DNA of 64,000 bases from contig CAWHEL010000004.1 in assembly GCA_963828555.1 (NCBI GenBank), forward strand, positions 186,001 through 250,000, in the 5' to 3' direction. Below are positions 35,140 through 44,310 of the stretch, one piece after another. Both the position numbers and the translations under genes were made by a program. The notes below the pieces were generated by a model. That model saw only the letters and a list, made by a program, of their open reading frames with translations. It made no database searches and was not told where the DNA came from. The stretch comes from JADJPO01 sp963828555 (GTDB lineage: Bacteria > Actinomycetota > Actinomycetes > Actinomycetales > Kineosporiaceae). Numbering within the stretch: position 1 is the stretch's first letter; each line of letters begins with the position of its first letter.

Positions 35140-37170
35140 TCATCGTCCGATCGTCGCGAGCACCGCTGGAGCGACGGTGCCAGGGTTACCGATCACACGG
35201 ACCGGCGTCCGGGGGTGGCTCTTCAGCCAGGCCGCGCTCGACGCCGGCAGCACCAGGCGCTGGGTGAGCAGGATCGGCCGGCCGAGGACCCCGGCGGCGA
35301 GCAGATCGGCGCCTCGGCCCGAGGAGACCACGACCACCGGCCCCGAGCCGACCGCGCCCGCGTAGGCAGCGGTCAGCGCGGCGGCGGTCCGGACGTCGTC
35401 CGTGCCGCTGATCCGCCGCACGCTGCGGGCCTTGCGTCCCAACGCACCCGCCACCTCACCCGACACTGCGGAAGTCGGTCCGACCACCGTGACCTGCGCC
35501 GTGGCCGACCCGAGCCGGCCGAGCGCGGTCAGGGTCGCGGCAGGCAGCGCCGTCCGCCTCGTGAGCAGGATCGGGATGCCCAGTCCAGCCGCGGGCCCAC
35601 CGGCGAGCAGGGCCGAGGTGATCCGCCCGTCCTCGCCGGATGCCACGACGATCCTCTTCTTGGCGCCGCCGACCCGCCTCGCGACCAGGGCGGCGGTGGC
35701 GTAGCGGTCGGCTCCGGCGACCCTGCTCACCGTGATTCCCAAGCCGCGGACGGCGTCCGCCACTGCCTGGCTCACCGCCGTCGTGCCGCCGACGATGATC
35801 ACGGACGTCGCGCCCCGTCGGCGCAGGTCGTCGGCTACGGAGCCAGACAGAGCCGCGGACGGCGTGAGCAGCAGGGGAGCGCGCAGCTTCCGGGCGTAGG
35901 GGGCCGCGGTCGCGGCGTCCACCAGGTGGGTGCTCTCGCCCGAGACGAGGACGACGGTGCGGGCCGCCGGGAAGGCTGCCTGGCCGGTGGCCACGGCAGT
36001 GGCGTAGAGGTCGATGCCGGAAAGGCGTGTGGTGCGGCAGCCGCCGACCTTGGCCACCCCGTCGATGTGGACCTCGTGCAGGGCGCTGAACGCCGGGCCG
36101 GTCGGCGGGGTGCGAGTGCCCGTACGCAGGGTCACCCGGTAGAGGCCGGGGCCGGCCGGGGAACCGTTGCCACGAGAACCGTTCCATCGCGCGACGATCT
36201 TGTCCGAGGTGATGCCGCTGGTGCCGGCGACCCAGGCTCCGGTGCAGGCGTCCCGAACGCTGAGCTGCCAGGTCTGGCGCCGTGACGGCCCGGCGGAGAC
36301 GACGGCGGAGGTCGAGCCCAGGCGGCTGTGGGCGGGGGAGGCCGCCGGCCAGGAGAGCGTGGCAGCCGGGGAGGGCAGGGCGTAGCCGGGGCAGGTGATG
36401 TTCCAGTCCACGTCCGGGCTCGTCGTCCACCACTGGGCCAGGTGCACCGGGCCGCCGTTCAGCCCCCTGCTCAGGCACCGGTTCGCGGCGGCGGTGCGGC
36501 CCCGGGTGCCGACCGTGGCCCAGAACGGCAGGTCAGGGCGCTGCCAGTCGTCGGTGATCGTCGTCCAGCCGTCGGCGTTGGAGTAGATGCCGGCCGGGAT
36601 CCCGGCCCGCCGGTAGGCCGAGAGCATGCCCTCGATCACGGCGCGGTTGCCGCCGGCGGCGGTGGCGTTGCCGGCGGCCTCGGGCCAGGGCTGGCCGACT
36701 CTCTTCTCGACGTCGATCCAGATCCGTGGCGGGCGCATCCCGATGCCGCGCAACGTGGTCAGGCTGTAGATCGCCTCGGCGTAGCCGACGTTGCGCAGCC
36801 GGCCGACCAGCGAATCGGTGGCGAACGGGCCGCTGGCCCCGTACTGGGTGAGCTGCGCCGACGTGGGGTAGGCGGCCATCGTGTAGGCGTGAAAGGGGCG
36901 GGCGTGGTCCCGGATCCAGCGGGCCTGGTCGCTGACGCAGGGGTTGGTGGTGAAGGCGACGCCGGCGGTCAGCCCGAGGACCACGAAGCCGACGTTCGTG
37001 GCCGGCATCGGGTTGCCGTAGCCGGCCGGGGGCGCGCACTGCGGCCATGAGATGTCGTTGCCGATCTGCGTCGCCGCCGAGGCGGGCGCGGCCACGGCGA
37101 CCAGCCCGGTGCCGAGCAACCCTGCCGTGACGACGCCGATCACGACTCGGCGTAGGAACCCAGCCACCAT
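35140..37170 (-). CDS. secreted protein with GH25-like barrel, FlgD-like Ig and CWB2 repeats
   Basis: 676 residues. A signal peptide ends at ASAA (about residues 28-32). Residues about 35-235 look like a glycoside-hydrolase-type TIM barrel of the DUF1906/GH25 kind (IGNDISWPQCAPP; RIWIDVEKRVGQPWPE; AGIPAGIYSNADGW; HLAQWW-DWNITCPGY). Then comes a FlgD-like Ig segment (GSRGNGSPAGPGLYRVTLRTG) and about three cell-wall-binding repeat 2 modules (LSGIDLYATAVATGQ, VAGADRYATAALVARR, ISGTDDVRTAAALTAA) ending in VIGNPGTVAPAVLATIGR. CWB2 modules hold proteins non-covalently to the wall. The WIDVE acidic pair could be catalytic, but hydrolase activity is untested. ATG 37170 follows GGGGGGAG. Confidence 0.87.
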   Translation of the reverse strand: MVAGFLRRVVIGVVTAGLLGTGLVAVAAPASAATQIGNDISWPQCAPPAGYGNPMPATNVGFVVLGLTAGVAFTTNPCVSDQARWIRDHARPFHAYTMAAYPTSAQLTQYGASGPFATDSLVGRLRNVGYAEAIYSLTTLRGIGMRPPRIWIDVEKRVGQPWPEAAGNATAAGGNRAVIEGMLSAYRRAGIPAGIYSNADGWTTITDDWQRPDLPFWATVGTRGRTAAANRCLSRGLNGGPVHLAQWWTTSPDVDWNITCPGYALPSPAATLSWPAASPAHSRLGSTSAVVSAGPSRRQTWQLSVRDACTGAWVAGTSGITSDKIVARWNGSRGNGSPAGPGLYRVTLRTGTRTPPTGPAFSALHEVHIDGVAKVGGCRTTRLSGIDLYATAVATGQAAFPAARTVVLVSGESTHLVDAATAAPYARKLRAPLLLTPSAALSGSVADDLRRRGATSVIIVGGTTAVSQAVADAVRGLGITVSRVAGADRYATAALVARRVGGAKKRIVVASGEDGRITSALLAGGPAAGLGIPILLTRRTALPAATLTALGRLGSATAQVTVVGPTSAVSGEVAGALGRKARSVRRISGTDDVRTAAALTAAYAGAVGSGPVVVVSSGRGADLLAAGVLGRPILLTQRLVLPASSAAWLKSHPRTPVRVIGNPGTVAPAVLATIGR

Positions 37171-37282
37171 GGTCTCCCCCCACAGGTGAACCGACTGCCG
37201 AGCGATGTCACGCTCCGCTGACGATCAGCACCGTACGCCACCGGCGGGGGGTGTCGGGGTGCGCCGGTAGACTCCCGTCCTC

Positions 37283-38359
<1,077 letters not shown>

Positions 38360-38386
38360 GGTGTCCCGCCCTGCCCTACCTGCTGC

Positions 38387-38426
38387 GTCATGCCGAACGC
38401 GCTGCGGGCGACGCGTTCGGCATGAC
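38387..38426 (+). terminator. terminator hairpin of ychF
   Basis: Fifteen-base perfect arms GTCATGCCGAACGCG (38387-38401) and its complement (38412-38426) enclose a 10-base loop, 28 bp after the ychF stop. No U-tract follows. Confidence 0.75.
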
Positions 38427-38470
38427 CGGGGCGGTGTGGCCCCGCCGAAACTCGAGGAGGCAGTGTCGGT

Positions 38471-38839
38471 GTGACTGTTGAGGAGTACTTGGCAGGGCTC
38501 GAGCATCCGAGGATCCGCGACATCGAGGTGGTCCGGGCGGCGATCCTGGGCGCGGAGCCCGCCGCGGTGGAGAGCGTGAAGTGGAACGCGCCGAACTTCG
38601 CGATGGGCGGACAGGATCGGGTCACCTTCAGGCTGCAGCCTGGCGGTCGGTTCCAGGTCGTCCTGCATCGAGGGGCCAGGGTGAAGGACTCCAGCGGGTT
38701 CACCTTCGAAGACCCCGACAACCTGGTCACCTGGGCGAGCGCTGATCGGGGAGTGATCGACGTCCCCGCCGGGGTGGCATCCTCCGGAGAACTGGCGAGG
38801 GTGCTGGCCGTCATCTGCCGATGGCTGAGGGTCGAGTAG
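38471..38839 (+). CDS. DUF1801 domain protein
   Basis: 122 residues starting at GTG 38471. The DUF1801 (YdhG-like) pattern is visible: VEEYLAGLEHPRIRDIEVVRAAILG at the start, VKWNAPNFAMGGQDRVTFRL in the middle, and a basic-hydrophobic C-terminus. The fold is small alpha/beta; the function is unknown. GAGGAGG lies nine to ten bases upstream. A GNAT fragment starts four bases after its stop. Confidence 0.85.
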   Translation: MTVEEYLAGLEHPRIRDIEVVRAAILGAEPAAVESVKWNAPNFAMGGQDRVTFRLQPGGRFQVVLHRGARVKDSSGFTFEDPDNLVTWASADRGVIDVPAGVASSGELARVLAVICRWLRVE

Positions 38840-38842
38840 ACC

Positions 38843-38977
38843 GTGCGGATCCGTGAGGCGGTCCGGGGCGACCTCGAGGCCATCGTGGGCCTGCTGGCGG
38901 ACGACGTGCTGGGTGCGGCACGTGATCACGTCGCTTGGGGCGTAGCACCCCGTGGCCGGATCGAGGATCGGCGATGA
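38843..38977 (+). pseudogene. truncated duplicate of a GNAT acetyltransferase 5' end
   Basis: From GTG 38843 the first 30 codons (VRGDLEAIVGLLADDVLG) match the start of the intact GNAT gene at 40129 (VRGDLEAIVGLLADDMLG), in both protein and DNA. After about GAARDHV the similarity stops and the frame ends 15 codons later at 38977. Everything with acetyl-CoA-binding motif A is absent, so it cannot be active. It is best read as debris from a duplication, 1.3 kb from the source. Confidence 0.8.
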
Positions 38978-38990
38978 TCTCGAGGGGGGC

Positions 38991-39025
38991 CCGCAAGAGG
39001 TCCGCCAGTCCCGCAGGAGGTCCGC
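38991..39025 (+). repeat. 15-bp direct repeat
   Basis: CCGCARGAGGTCCGC occurs at 38991-39005 and 39011-39025, a 20-bp period, immediately beyond the truncated GNAT copy and before the 3' end of the next gene on the other strand. It could mark the recombination that created the truncation. Confidence 0.55.
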
Positions 39026-39065
39026 AAACGATGGTTCAAAGTGAGCACCGCGGCGCGGGTCGACG

Positions 39066-39527
39066 TCAGCTGTCGGGGTCGGTACGCAGGCGGGCATGCA
39101 GGTGCATGTCGTGCCAGCGGCCTCGGGCTGCCGGGAGCACCCAGTAGTTGACCTCCGCGATGCCGTCCGGGAGGTGCATCACGCGGAACCCGACGCGCCC
39201 GAGCACCCGCGCCCGGCGATCGGTCACGGCCCAGGACGCGCCGCTCTCGGCGTCCCAGGCGTCGCGCCAGCCGAGGATCAGCGAGGCTGCCTCGTCGGCG
39301 TCCAGCGATCTGCAGTGCCACCGCTGAATGTCCGGGTCGCCGTAGGCCGTGATCAGCGCCGGCACATCCTGCTCGCCCCAGGGCCGAAGAGTGAGGCCAG
39401 GCCCGGTGAGGTGCGGTTGTGGTCGTGCGCAGAGCACTCCGGCGGGGAGGAACGGCTCGACGAGAGCAGGCACCCCCTCATGATGGCCGACGGGTGATCC
39501 GTTGCGTCGGCCGCGACCACTCCTCAC
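39066..39527 (-). CDS. GNAT-family acetyltransferase with internal deletion
   Basis: 153 residues. The N-terminal half is normal for RimJ-type GNATs (LTGPGLTLRPWGEQDVPALITAYGDPDIQRW; WAVTDRRARVLGRVGFRVMHLPDGIAEVNYWVLPAARGR). Immediately after AARGR, at about 39116, the frame jumps to WHDMHLHARL, which in related proteins is the extreme C-terminus. Motif A's pyrophosphate-binding Q/RxxGxG/A loop and motif B, about 60 residues, are missing, so acetyl-CoA binding is doubtful. The start codon is uncertain: GTG 39527 and GTG 39473 are both possible. Confidence 0.65.
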   Translation of the reverse strand: MRSGRGRRNGSPVGHHEGVPALVEPFLPAGVLCARPQPHLTGPGLTLRPWGEQDVPALITAYGDPDIQRWHCRSLDADEAASLILGWRDAWDAESGASWAVTDRRARVLGRVGFRVMHLPDGIAEVNYWVLPAARGRWHDMHLHARLRTDPDS

Positions 39528-39536
39528 CCCGGAGGG

Positions 39537-39956
39537 TCATCTGTCAGGTCGCGCCGTCACGCAGATCAGTGTCTGTTGGCCAGTCGCGACGTGCGTCCTC
39601 TCCTCGTCGCGGAGGGCGAAGACATCCAGCCGGCACACGGTGAGGGTGCGACCCGGCTTCACCACTGTTCCCACGGCTTCGAGGTAGTCGCCCAGTGCGG
39701 GCGCCATGAGATTGATCTTGTACTCGACGGTCAGCACCGATGTGTCCCCGGGGAACAGGGTGAACGCGGCGTAGCCGCCCGCGCTGTCGGCGATGGCGCT
39801 GGTGGCCCCCGCGTGGAAGTAGCCGTTCTGCTGGGTGACCTCGAGTCGGCTGGGCAGCGTGATGTGTACCCGGCCCGGGCCGACGTGCGTGAGTCGTGCG
39901 CCGAGATGGCTCATCAGTCCCTGGCGCTCGAAACTCAACCGAACGCGTGCCCGCAC
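39537..39956 (-). CDS. PaaI-family hotdog thioesterase
   Basis: 139 residues. The hotdog helix motif QNGYFHAGATSAIADSAGGYAAFTLFP carries the usual catalytic Asp/Asn region; later strands (VEYKINLMAPALGDYLEAVGTVVKPGRTLTVCRLDVFA) fit the acyl-CoA thioesterase family. Substrate acyl-CoA unknown. GTG 39956 is needed for the family's first helix. Separated by 9 bp from the internally deleted GNAT, same direction. Confidence 0.85.
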   Translation of the reverse strand: MRARVRLSFERQGLMSHLGARLTHVGPGRVHITLPSRLEVTQQNGYFHAGATSAIADSAGGYAAFTLFPGDTSVLTVEYKINLMAPALGDYLEAVGTVVKPGRTLTVCRLDVFALRDEERTHVATGQQTLICVTARPDR

Positions 39957-40128
39957 CTCGCGCTCGCCAGTTCCTGCCGTGTCTCATCGTCCATCGGTCC
40001 CTCCTCGGCGGACGTCGCGGCCGCACCTGCTCCGGCCAAGCACTACCGGCGCGGTTCGGACGGAGGACGGCACGTGCTCATGATGACCGCGCCGGTCCCG
40101 CCGTGGTGGCGGTGGCTACCGTGGCGAG

Positions 40129-40572
40129 GTGCTCATCCGTGCGGCGGTTCGAGGTGATCTTGAAGCGATCGTGGGTCTGCTCGCGGACGACATGCTGGGA
40201 AAGGCGCGCGAGCACGCGGTCGTCGACGACGCCTACCTGTGGGCATTCGACGCCATCGACGCGGACGCCCGGAACACCCTCGCGGTTGCCGAGGACGACG
40301 GCCTCGTTGTGGCCAGCATGCAGGTGACGTACATCCCGGGGCTGGGTCGGCACGGTGCGGAGCGCGCTCTGCTGGAGGCGGTCAGGGTGCGCTCCGACCG
40401 CCGGGGCGAAGGGATCGGTCAGGCACTCGTCACCTGGGCGATCGACCAGGCGCGGTCCCGGGGGTGCGGGCTGGTGCAGTTGACCACAGACAAGTCCCGC
40501 ACCGATGCGCATCGCTTCTACGAGCGGCTGGGATTCGTCGCCAGTCACGAGGGCATGAAACTCGTACTGTAG
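40129..40572 (+). CDS. GNAT-family N-acetyltransferase
   Basis: 147 residues, complete. Motif A is intact (LEAVRVRSDRRGEGIGQALVTWAIDQAR) and motif B ends in HRFYERLGFVASHEGMKLVL. It should transfer acetyl from acetyl-CoA to an unknown amine. GTG 40129 follows TACCGT by six bases (leaderless-like). Its 5' end is duplicated at 38843. A DUF4287 gene follows after 44 bp. Confidence 0.88.
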   Translation: MLIRAAVRGDLEAIVGLLADDMLGKAREHAVVDDAYLWAFDAIDADARNTLAVAEDDGLVVASMQVTYIPGLGRHGAERALLEAVRVRSDRRGEGIGQALVTWAIDQARSRGCGLVQLTTDKSRTDAHRFYERLGFVASHEGMKLVL

Positions 40573-40616
40573 ATCGGGGCCGATGCTCACCGGTCGAACC
40601 GGAAGAGGGACTTCAC

Positions 40617-40826
40617 ATGACTGAACCTGTCAAGGGGCCGCGTGCGTACTTCCCGTCGATCGAGAAGACGTACGGGCAGCCGATCGACCACTGGCTGGCT
40701 CAGCTCGATGCCGTCAAGGACGCTAAGCACATGGAACAGGTGGCCTACCTCAAGGATCAGCACGGCATGGGCCACGGGCATGCGAACGCCGTCGTCGCCG
40801 TGTACCGGAGTGAGCACGGCCTCTGA
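40617..40826 (+). CDS. DUF4287 domain protein
   Basis: 69 residues, with the DUF4287 signature (GPRAYFPSIEKTYGQPIDHWLAQL, HMEQVAYLKDQHGMGHGHANAVVAVYRS). Short form without the C-terminal domain found in some homologues. ATG 40617 follows GGAAGAGGG. Function unknown; often beside small acetyltransferase or VOC genes, as here. Confidence 0.85.
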   Translation: MTEPVKGPRAYFPSIEKTYGQPIDHWLAQLDAVKDAKHMEQVAYLKDQHGMGHGHANAVVAVYRSEHGL

Positions 40827-40874
40827 GGCCCTCTGGGGACGCCGCTCGGGGGTCGCGGAGGTAGCGTCGGAGCT

Positions 40875-41324
40875 GTGGACGCAGCTGCTTCGACGTATCC
40901 CCAACTGCTGCAGCCGGTTCTCGACTGCACGAACCCGAGACTGCTCGCGGAGTTCTACCGTCGGCTTCTGGGGCTGGCTTATCGCGGCGGCGACGAGCCG
41001 GCGGAGTCAGGCCCCGATCCGGACCGGAACTGGATTGTCCTGCTGGGGCCTTCCGGCGAACGCGCCCTGGCCTTCCAGCAGGTCGACGAGCTCCCGCCGA
41101 CCACCTGGCCCCAGCCGGGTGTCCCGCAGCAGATGCACCTGGACCTGACGGTGGCGGATCGAGCCGAGCTGGATGCCCAGCACGAGCGGGCGATCGCGCT
41201 CGGGGCCCGCCCGGTTCTGGACCGGTCAGACGATCCAGTCGAACCGCTCCGCGTCTACGCCGATCCGGCAGGCCACATGTTCTGCCTGTTCGTGGCCCGA
41301 GGCGATTGGGTTGCGGCGGGTTGA
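40875..41324 (+). CDS. VOC (glyoxalase/bleomycin resistance-like) family protein
   Basis: 149 residues from GTG 40875. VOC-type beta-alpha-beta repeats: LQPVLDCTNPRLLAEFYRRLLGL at the N terminus, QMHLDLTVADRAELDAQHERAIALGARPV, and VYADPAGHMFCLFV at the C terminus. Metal ligands cannot all be assigned. TAGCGT lies seven bases before the start. Enzymatic role unknown. Confidence 0.85.
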   Translation: MDAAASTYPQLLQPVLDCTNPRLLAEFYRRLLGLAYRGGDEPAESGPDPDRNWIVLLGPSGERALAFQQVDELPPTTWPQPGVPQQMHLDLTVADRAELDAQHERAIALGARPVLDRSDDPVEPLRVYADPAGHMFCLFVARGDWVAAG

Positions 41325-41381
41325 TAGACGCAGACGGTGCAGAACCCACCGCAACCCAGGTGCGCGAGGCAGTGAGGCGGC

Positions 41382-41876
41382 TCAGGGGCGCACCACGGGG
41401 GGCTCTGACGACCAGGGGAAGTCGATCCAGGCGTCGGTGCGCTTCCACACGTAGTCGGGCTTGACCGACGAGGCGGGCTTCTCGTAGATCACCGCGACCC
41501 GGGCCTCCGCGACGTGCGCCGCGCAGAAATCGTGCACGATCTCCAGCGTGCGGCCGGTGTCGGCGACGTCGTCGGCGATAAGAATCTGCAGACCGGACAG
41601 GTCCACCGCCGCCGGGGTCGGCGGCAACATGATCGGGACCTCGAGGCGCTGGTCGATGCCGGTGTAGAACTCGACATTGATCACCGACAGGTTCTTCACC
41701 GACAGGGCGTACCCCAGGCCCATCCCCAGCCCCAGGCCTCCGCGCGCGATGGACAGGATCAGGTCGGGTTCGTACCCGTCGTCCGCCACGGCCTGCGCCA
41801 GCGCCCGGCAGGCGACGCCGAAGCCCTCGTAGGTCAGGATCTCGTGCTCGGTGCTCGATTCGTGTTCGTGGCCCAT
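41382..41876 (-). CDS. purine-type phosphoribosyltransferase
   Basis: 164 residues. The PRPP-binding loop is clear (LQILIADDVADTGRTLEIVHDF), with an N-terminal hood-like segment (ILTYEGFGVACRALAQAVADDGYEPDLILSIARGGLGLG). Size and motifs fit Gpt/xanthine-guanine type salvage enzymes, using PRPP to make purine nucleotides. The substrate base cannot be assigned. It lies downstream of the MazG-like gene on the same strand, separated from it by a long inverted repeat. Confidence 0.85.
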   Translation of the reverse strand: MGHEHESSTEHEILTYEGFGVACRALAQAVADDGYEPDLILSIARGGLGLGMGLGYALSVKNLSVINVEFYTGIDQRLEVPIMLPPTPAAVDLSGLQILIADDVADTGRTLEIVHDFCAAHVAEARVAVIYEKPASSVKPDYVWKRTDAWIDFPWSSEPPVVRP

Positions 41877-41943
41877 GGTGCCGTCCTCATCGTCGCCTGC
41901 CGGTCTCTGCGCCGACAGTCTCGCGGTCGACCGCCCCCAGAAG

Positions 41944-42019
41944 TGCCCCGAAATCGTCAGAACCCCGGTCGGGAGGGCCTAAAGGCGGTTGACGCGGGGG
42001 TTCTGACGAAATCGGGGCA
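41944..42019 (-). terminator. long inverted repeat between MazG-like and phosphoribosyltransferase genes
   Basis: 23-bp arms (41944-41966 and 41997-42019) pair at 20 of 23 positions; the three mismatches are in the middle, where both arms read GAAATCG in the same direction. The loop is 30 bases. It begins 21 bp after the MazG-like stop (minus strand) and 67 bp before the next gene, so it probably terminates the MazG transcript. Confidence 0.6.
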
Positions 42020-42039
42020 GTGTCGCGGCCCGCGCAGTG

Positions 42040-42372
42040 TCAGGGGCGGCGCCAGACCAGCCACTTGGCAGCGATGGCCGCGTCGAGGTCGATGTCGTGG
42101 TGGTGGGCCAGGAGGAGAACGTGGCAGAGCACGTCGGCCACCTCGCGGGTGAACGCGTCGTCCAGTTCCTCGGGCGTGAGGCCCTTGGCCCGCGCCTGGC
42201 CCTGGCGCATCAGATGGGCCTGGGTCAGCTCGCCGACCTCCTCGTGCAGTTTGAGCAGGTGCCAGTCGTCGTCCCGGACGATGCCGAACCGCTCTGCGTA
42301 GGCGGCCGAGATCGCCTCGAGCTCGCAGGTGAGGGCGGTCAGGTCGGGCAGGGCAGGCTCCATACCGGCCAT
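42040..42372 (-). CDS. MazG-like nucleotide pyrophosphohydrolase domain protein
   Basis: 110 residues. The helical MazG/all-alpha NTP-PPase pattern is present: LKLHEEVGELTQAHL supplies E-x-x-E and TREVADVLCHVLLL the E-x-x-D metal ligands. It should hydrolyse (d)NTPs or similar to the monophosphate. Start may be ATG 42372 or ATG 42363. Confidence 0.8.
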   Translation of the reverse strand: MAGMEPALPDLTALTCELEAISAAYAERFGIVRDDDWHLLKLHEEVGELTQAHLMRQGQARAKGLTPEELDDAFTREVADVLCHVLLLAHHHDIDLDAAIAAKWLVWRRP

Positions 42373-42392
42373 CCTGACGCCGATCGGGTTTG

Positions 42393-44294
42393 ATGGACCC
42401 TATGCGCAAGGCAGGGGTGCTCGGCGGTGTAGGCGTGCTGCTCGCCGCGGGGGCAGCGACCGGGTACCTGCTCTGGCGCCGCAGCGCCGCCCAGGACAGG
42501 GCCGCGACGGCGGTGATCGAGCAGTTCGCCGCCGCCTGGCAGGCGAAGGACGTGAGCGCCGTCCCTTTCACCGAGCCGGACGCCGCGGCGTCGTTCACCC
42601 CGACCACCAAGGGCCTGTCGGCCAGCACGGTGGTGGTCACAGCAGGTCCGGTGCGCCGCGACGGCGACACCGCCGCCGCCGACCTGAGCGTCACCTGGAC
42701 CCTGCCCGGCGAGGTGGGCTGGGCCTACACGGTGCCGGTGCGCGCCGCGGCCACCGATGCGCAGTGGGTGATCGCCCCACCGGCCTCCGGCACGTACTGG
42801 CACCCCGACCTGGCACCCGGCGAGATCCTGACCGCGACCCGCTCCCTGGCCGAGCGGGGTGACCTGCTCGACCGCAACGAAGAGCCGCTGATGCCGCTGG
42901 GCACCGTCTACCCGGTGCAGCTCGACCCCGCCCGAGCCAGCGCGGCCGTGGCGGCCCAGCTCGAGACCCTGGTCGAGGCCAACCCCGGCAGCCTGGTCGC
43001 CAAGCTTGCCGCCGCTAAGAAGGCCGGCAGCAAGGCCCCGATCCCGGTGATCACCTATCGGGAGGACGACTTCGCCGAGCGCCGGCCGGCCCTGGACGCA
43101 CTCACCGGGGTGATCTACCCCAGGACGGTGCAGCCCCTGGCGCCCAGCCGTGAGTTCGGCCAGCCGCTGCTCGGCTCCTACGGCGAGGTGACCGCCGAGA
43201 TCATCGACGCCTCCGCCGGCCGCTACACACCCGGTGACCGGGCCGGAGTCAGTGGCCTGCAGCGCGCCTACGACGAGACGCTCGCCGGCACCCCGGGCCT
43301 GAGCGTCAGTTCCTCGGCGGCGACGGTGCTGTTCACCCAGGAGCCCACGCCGGGCACCGACGTGCGGCTCACGCTCGACCCCGCGGTGCAGCGCGCGGCC
43401 GAGACGGCGCTGGGTGCCGCCCAGGACGTGCCGGCCGCGCTGGTCGCCATCGACATACCGACAGGGCAGGTGCTGGCCTCGGCGAACCGGCCCTGGTTCG
43501 GGTTCGACCGGGCGCTCACCGGGCGCTACCCGCCGGGCTCCACGTTCAAGGTCGCCTCCACCTACGCCCTCCTCGCCGGCGGCAAGGTCGAGCTCACCGA
43601 GCCGGTCTCCTGCCCGCAGTCGTTCACGGTGGACGGCAAGAGGTTCCGCAACTTCGAGGGCGAGACTCTCGGGTCACCGAGGTTCGCCGACGACGTGGTG
43701 CACTCCTGCAACACCGCCTTCGTGCAGCTGGCCGAACGGCTCGGTGACGCCGACTTGACCGAGGCCGCGAAGAGCCTGGGCATCGGCGCCGGTTGGGCGG
43801 CCACCCTCGGTGTGGCCGGCGCCGTCGACGGTTCGGTGCCGACCGTCTCCGGCGAGGTGGACAAGGCCGCCGCCACCATCGGGCAGGGCAAGGTGATCGT
43901 CTCGCCGATGGCGCTGGCCGTGATGAGCGCCTCGGTCGCCCGCGGCGCCTACCTGCCGCCGGCGCTGGTCACCGAACCCGCCCCCACCGGCCGGCGCACC
44001 GCGGCGGCGGCCACGCCGCTGGACCCCGAGGCCATCGCCGACCTGCGCACCGTGCTGCGCCAGGTGGTCACCAGAGGAACCGCGACTGCGCTCGCCTCGG
44101 CGCCGGGCAGGCCCGTCTCGGGCAAGACCGGCACCGCCGAGTACGGCAACGAGTCACCGCTCAAGACGCATGCCTGGTTCACCGGCTACGCCGGAGACGT
44201 CGCCTTCGCCGTCCTGGTCGAGGACGGTCGCAGCGGAGGGTCGGTGGCCGCCCCGATCGCCGAGCTGTTCCTCACCCAGCTCGCCGACGGATGA
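42393..44294 (+). CDS. penicillin-binding transpeptidase with MecA N-terminal domain
   Basis: 633 residues. One N-terminal membrane helix (GVLGGVGVLLAAGAATGYLLW), an NTF2-like MecA_N domain (residues about 35-140), a PBP dimerisation domain (ILTATRSLAERGDLLDRN), and the transpeptidase domain with all three motifs: S-x-x-K in YPPGSTFKVAS, S-x-N in VVHSCNTAFVQ and K-T-G in VSGKTGTAEYG. It crosslinks peptidoglycan outside the membrane. The MecA_N domain occurs in low-affinity class B enzymes, so reduced beta-lactam sensitivity is possible but not shown. It is divergent from the MazG-like gene by 20 bp. Confidence 0.93.
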   Translation: MDPMRKAGVLGGVGVLLAAGAATGYLLWRRSAAQDRAATAVIEQFAAAWQAKDVSAVPFTEPDAAASFTPTTKGLSASTVVVTAGPVRRDGDTAAADLSVTWTLPGEVGWAYTVPVRAAATDAQWVIAPPASGTYWHPDLAPGEILTATRSLAERGDLLDRNEEPLMPLGTVYPVQLDPARASAAVAAQLETLVEANPGSLVAKLAAAKKAGSKAPIPVITYREDDFAERRPALDALTGVIYPRTVQPLAPSREFGQPLLGSYGEVTAEIIDASAGRYTPGDRAGVSGLQRAYDETLAGTPGLSVSSSAATVLFTQEPTPGTDVRLTLDPAVQRAAETALGAAQDVPAALVAIDIPTGQVLASANRPWFGFDRALTGRYPPGSTFKVASTYALLAGGKVELTEPVSCPQSFTVDGKRFRNFEGETLGSPRFADDVVHSCNTAFVQLAERLGDADLTEAAKSLGIGAGWAATLGVAGAVDGSVPTVSGEVDKAAATIGQGKVIVSPMALAVMSASVARGAYLPPALVTEPAPTGRRTAAAATPLDPEAIADLRTVLRQVVTRGTATALASAPGRPVSGKTGTAEYGNESPLKTHAWFTGYAGDVAFAVLVEDGRSGGSVAAPIAELFLTQLADG

Positions 44295-44310
44295 GCGGGG
44301 CGAGGATCGC

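Noticed and set aside
38978..39065. Possible CRISPR-like spacing of repeats
   Set aside because: Only two copies of a 15-bp direct repeat and no cas genes; no array in the window.
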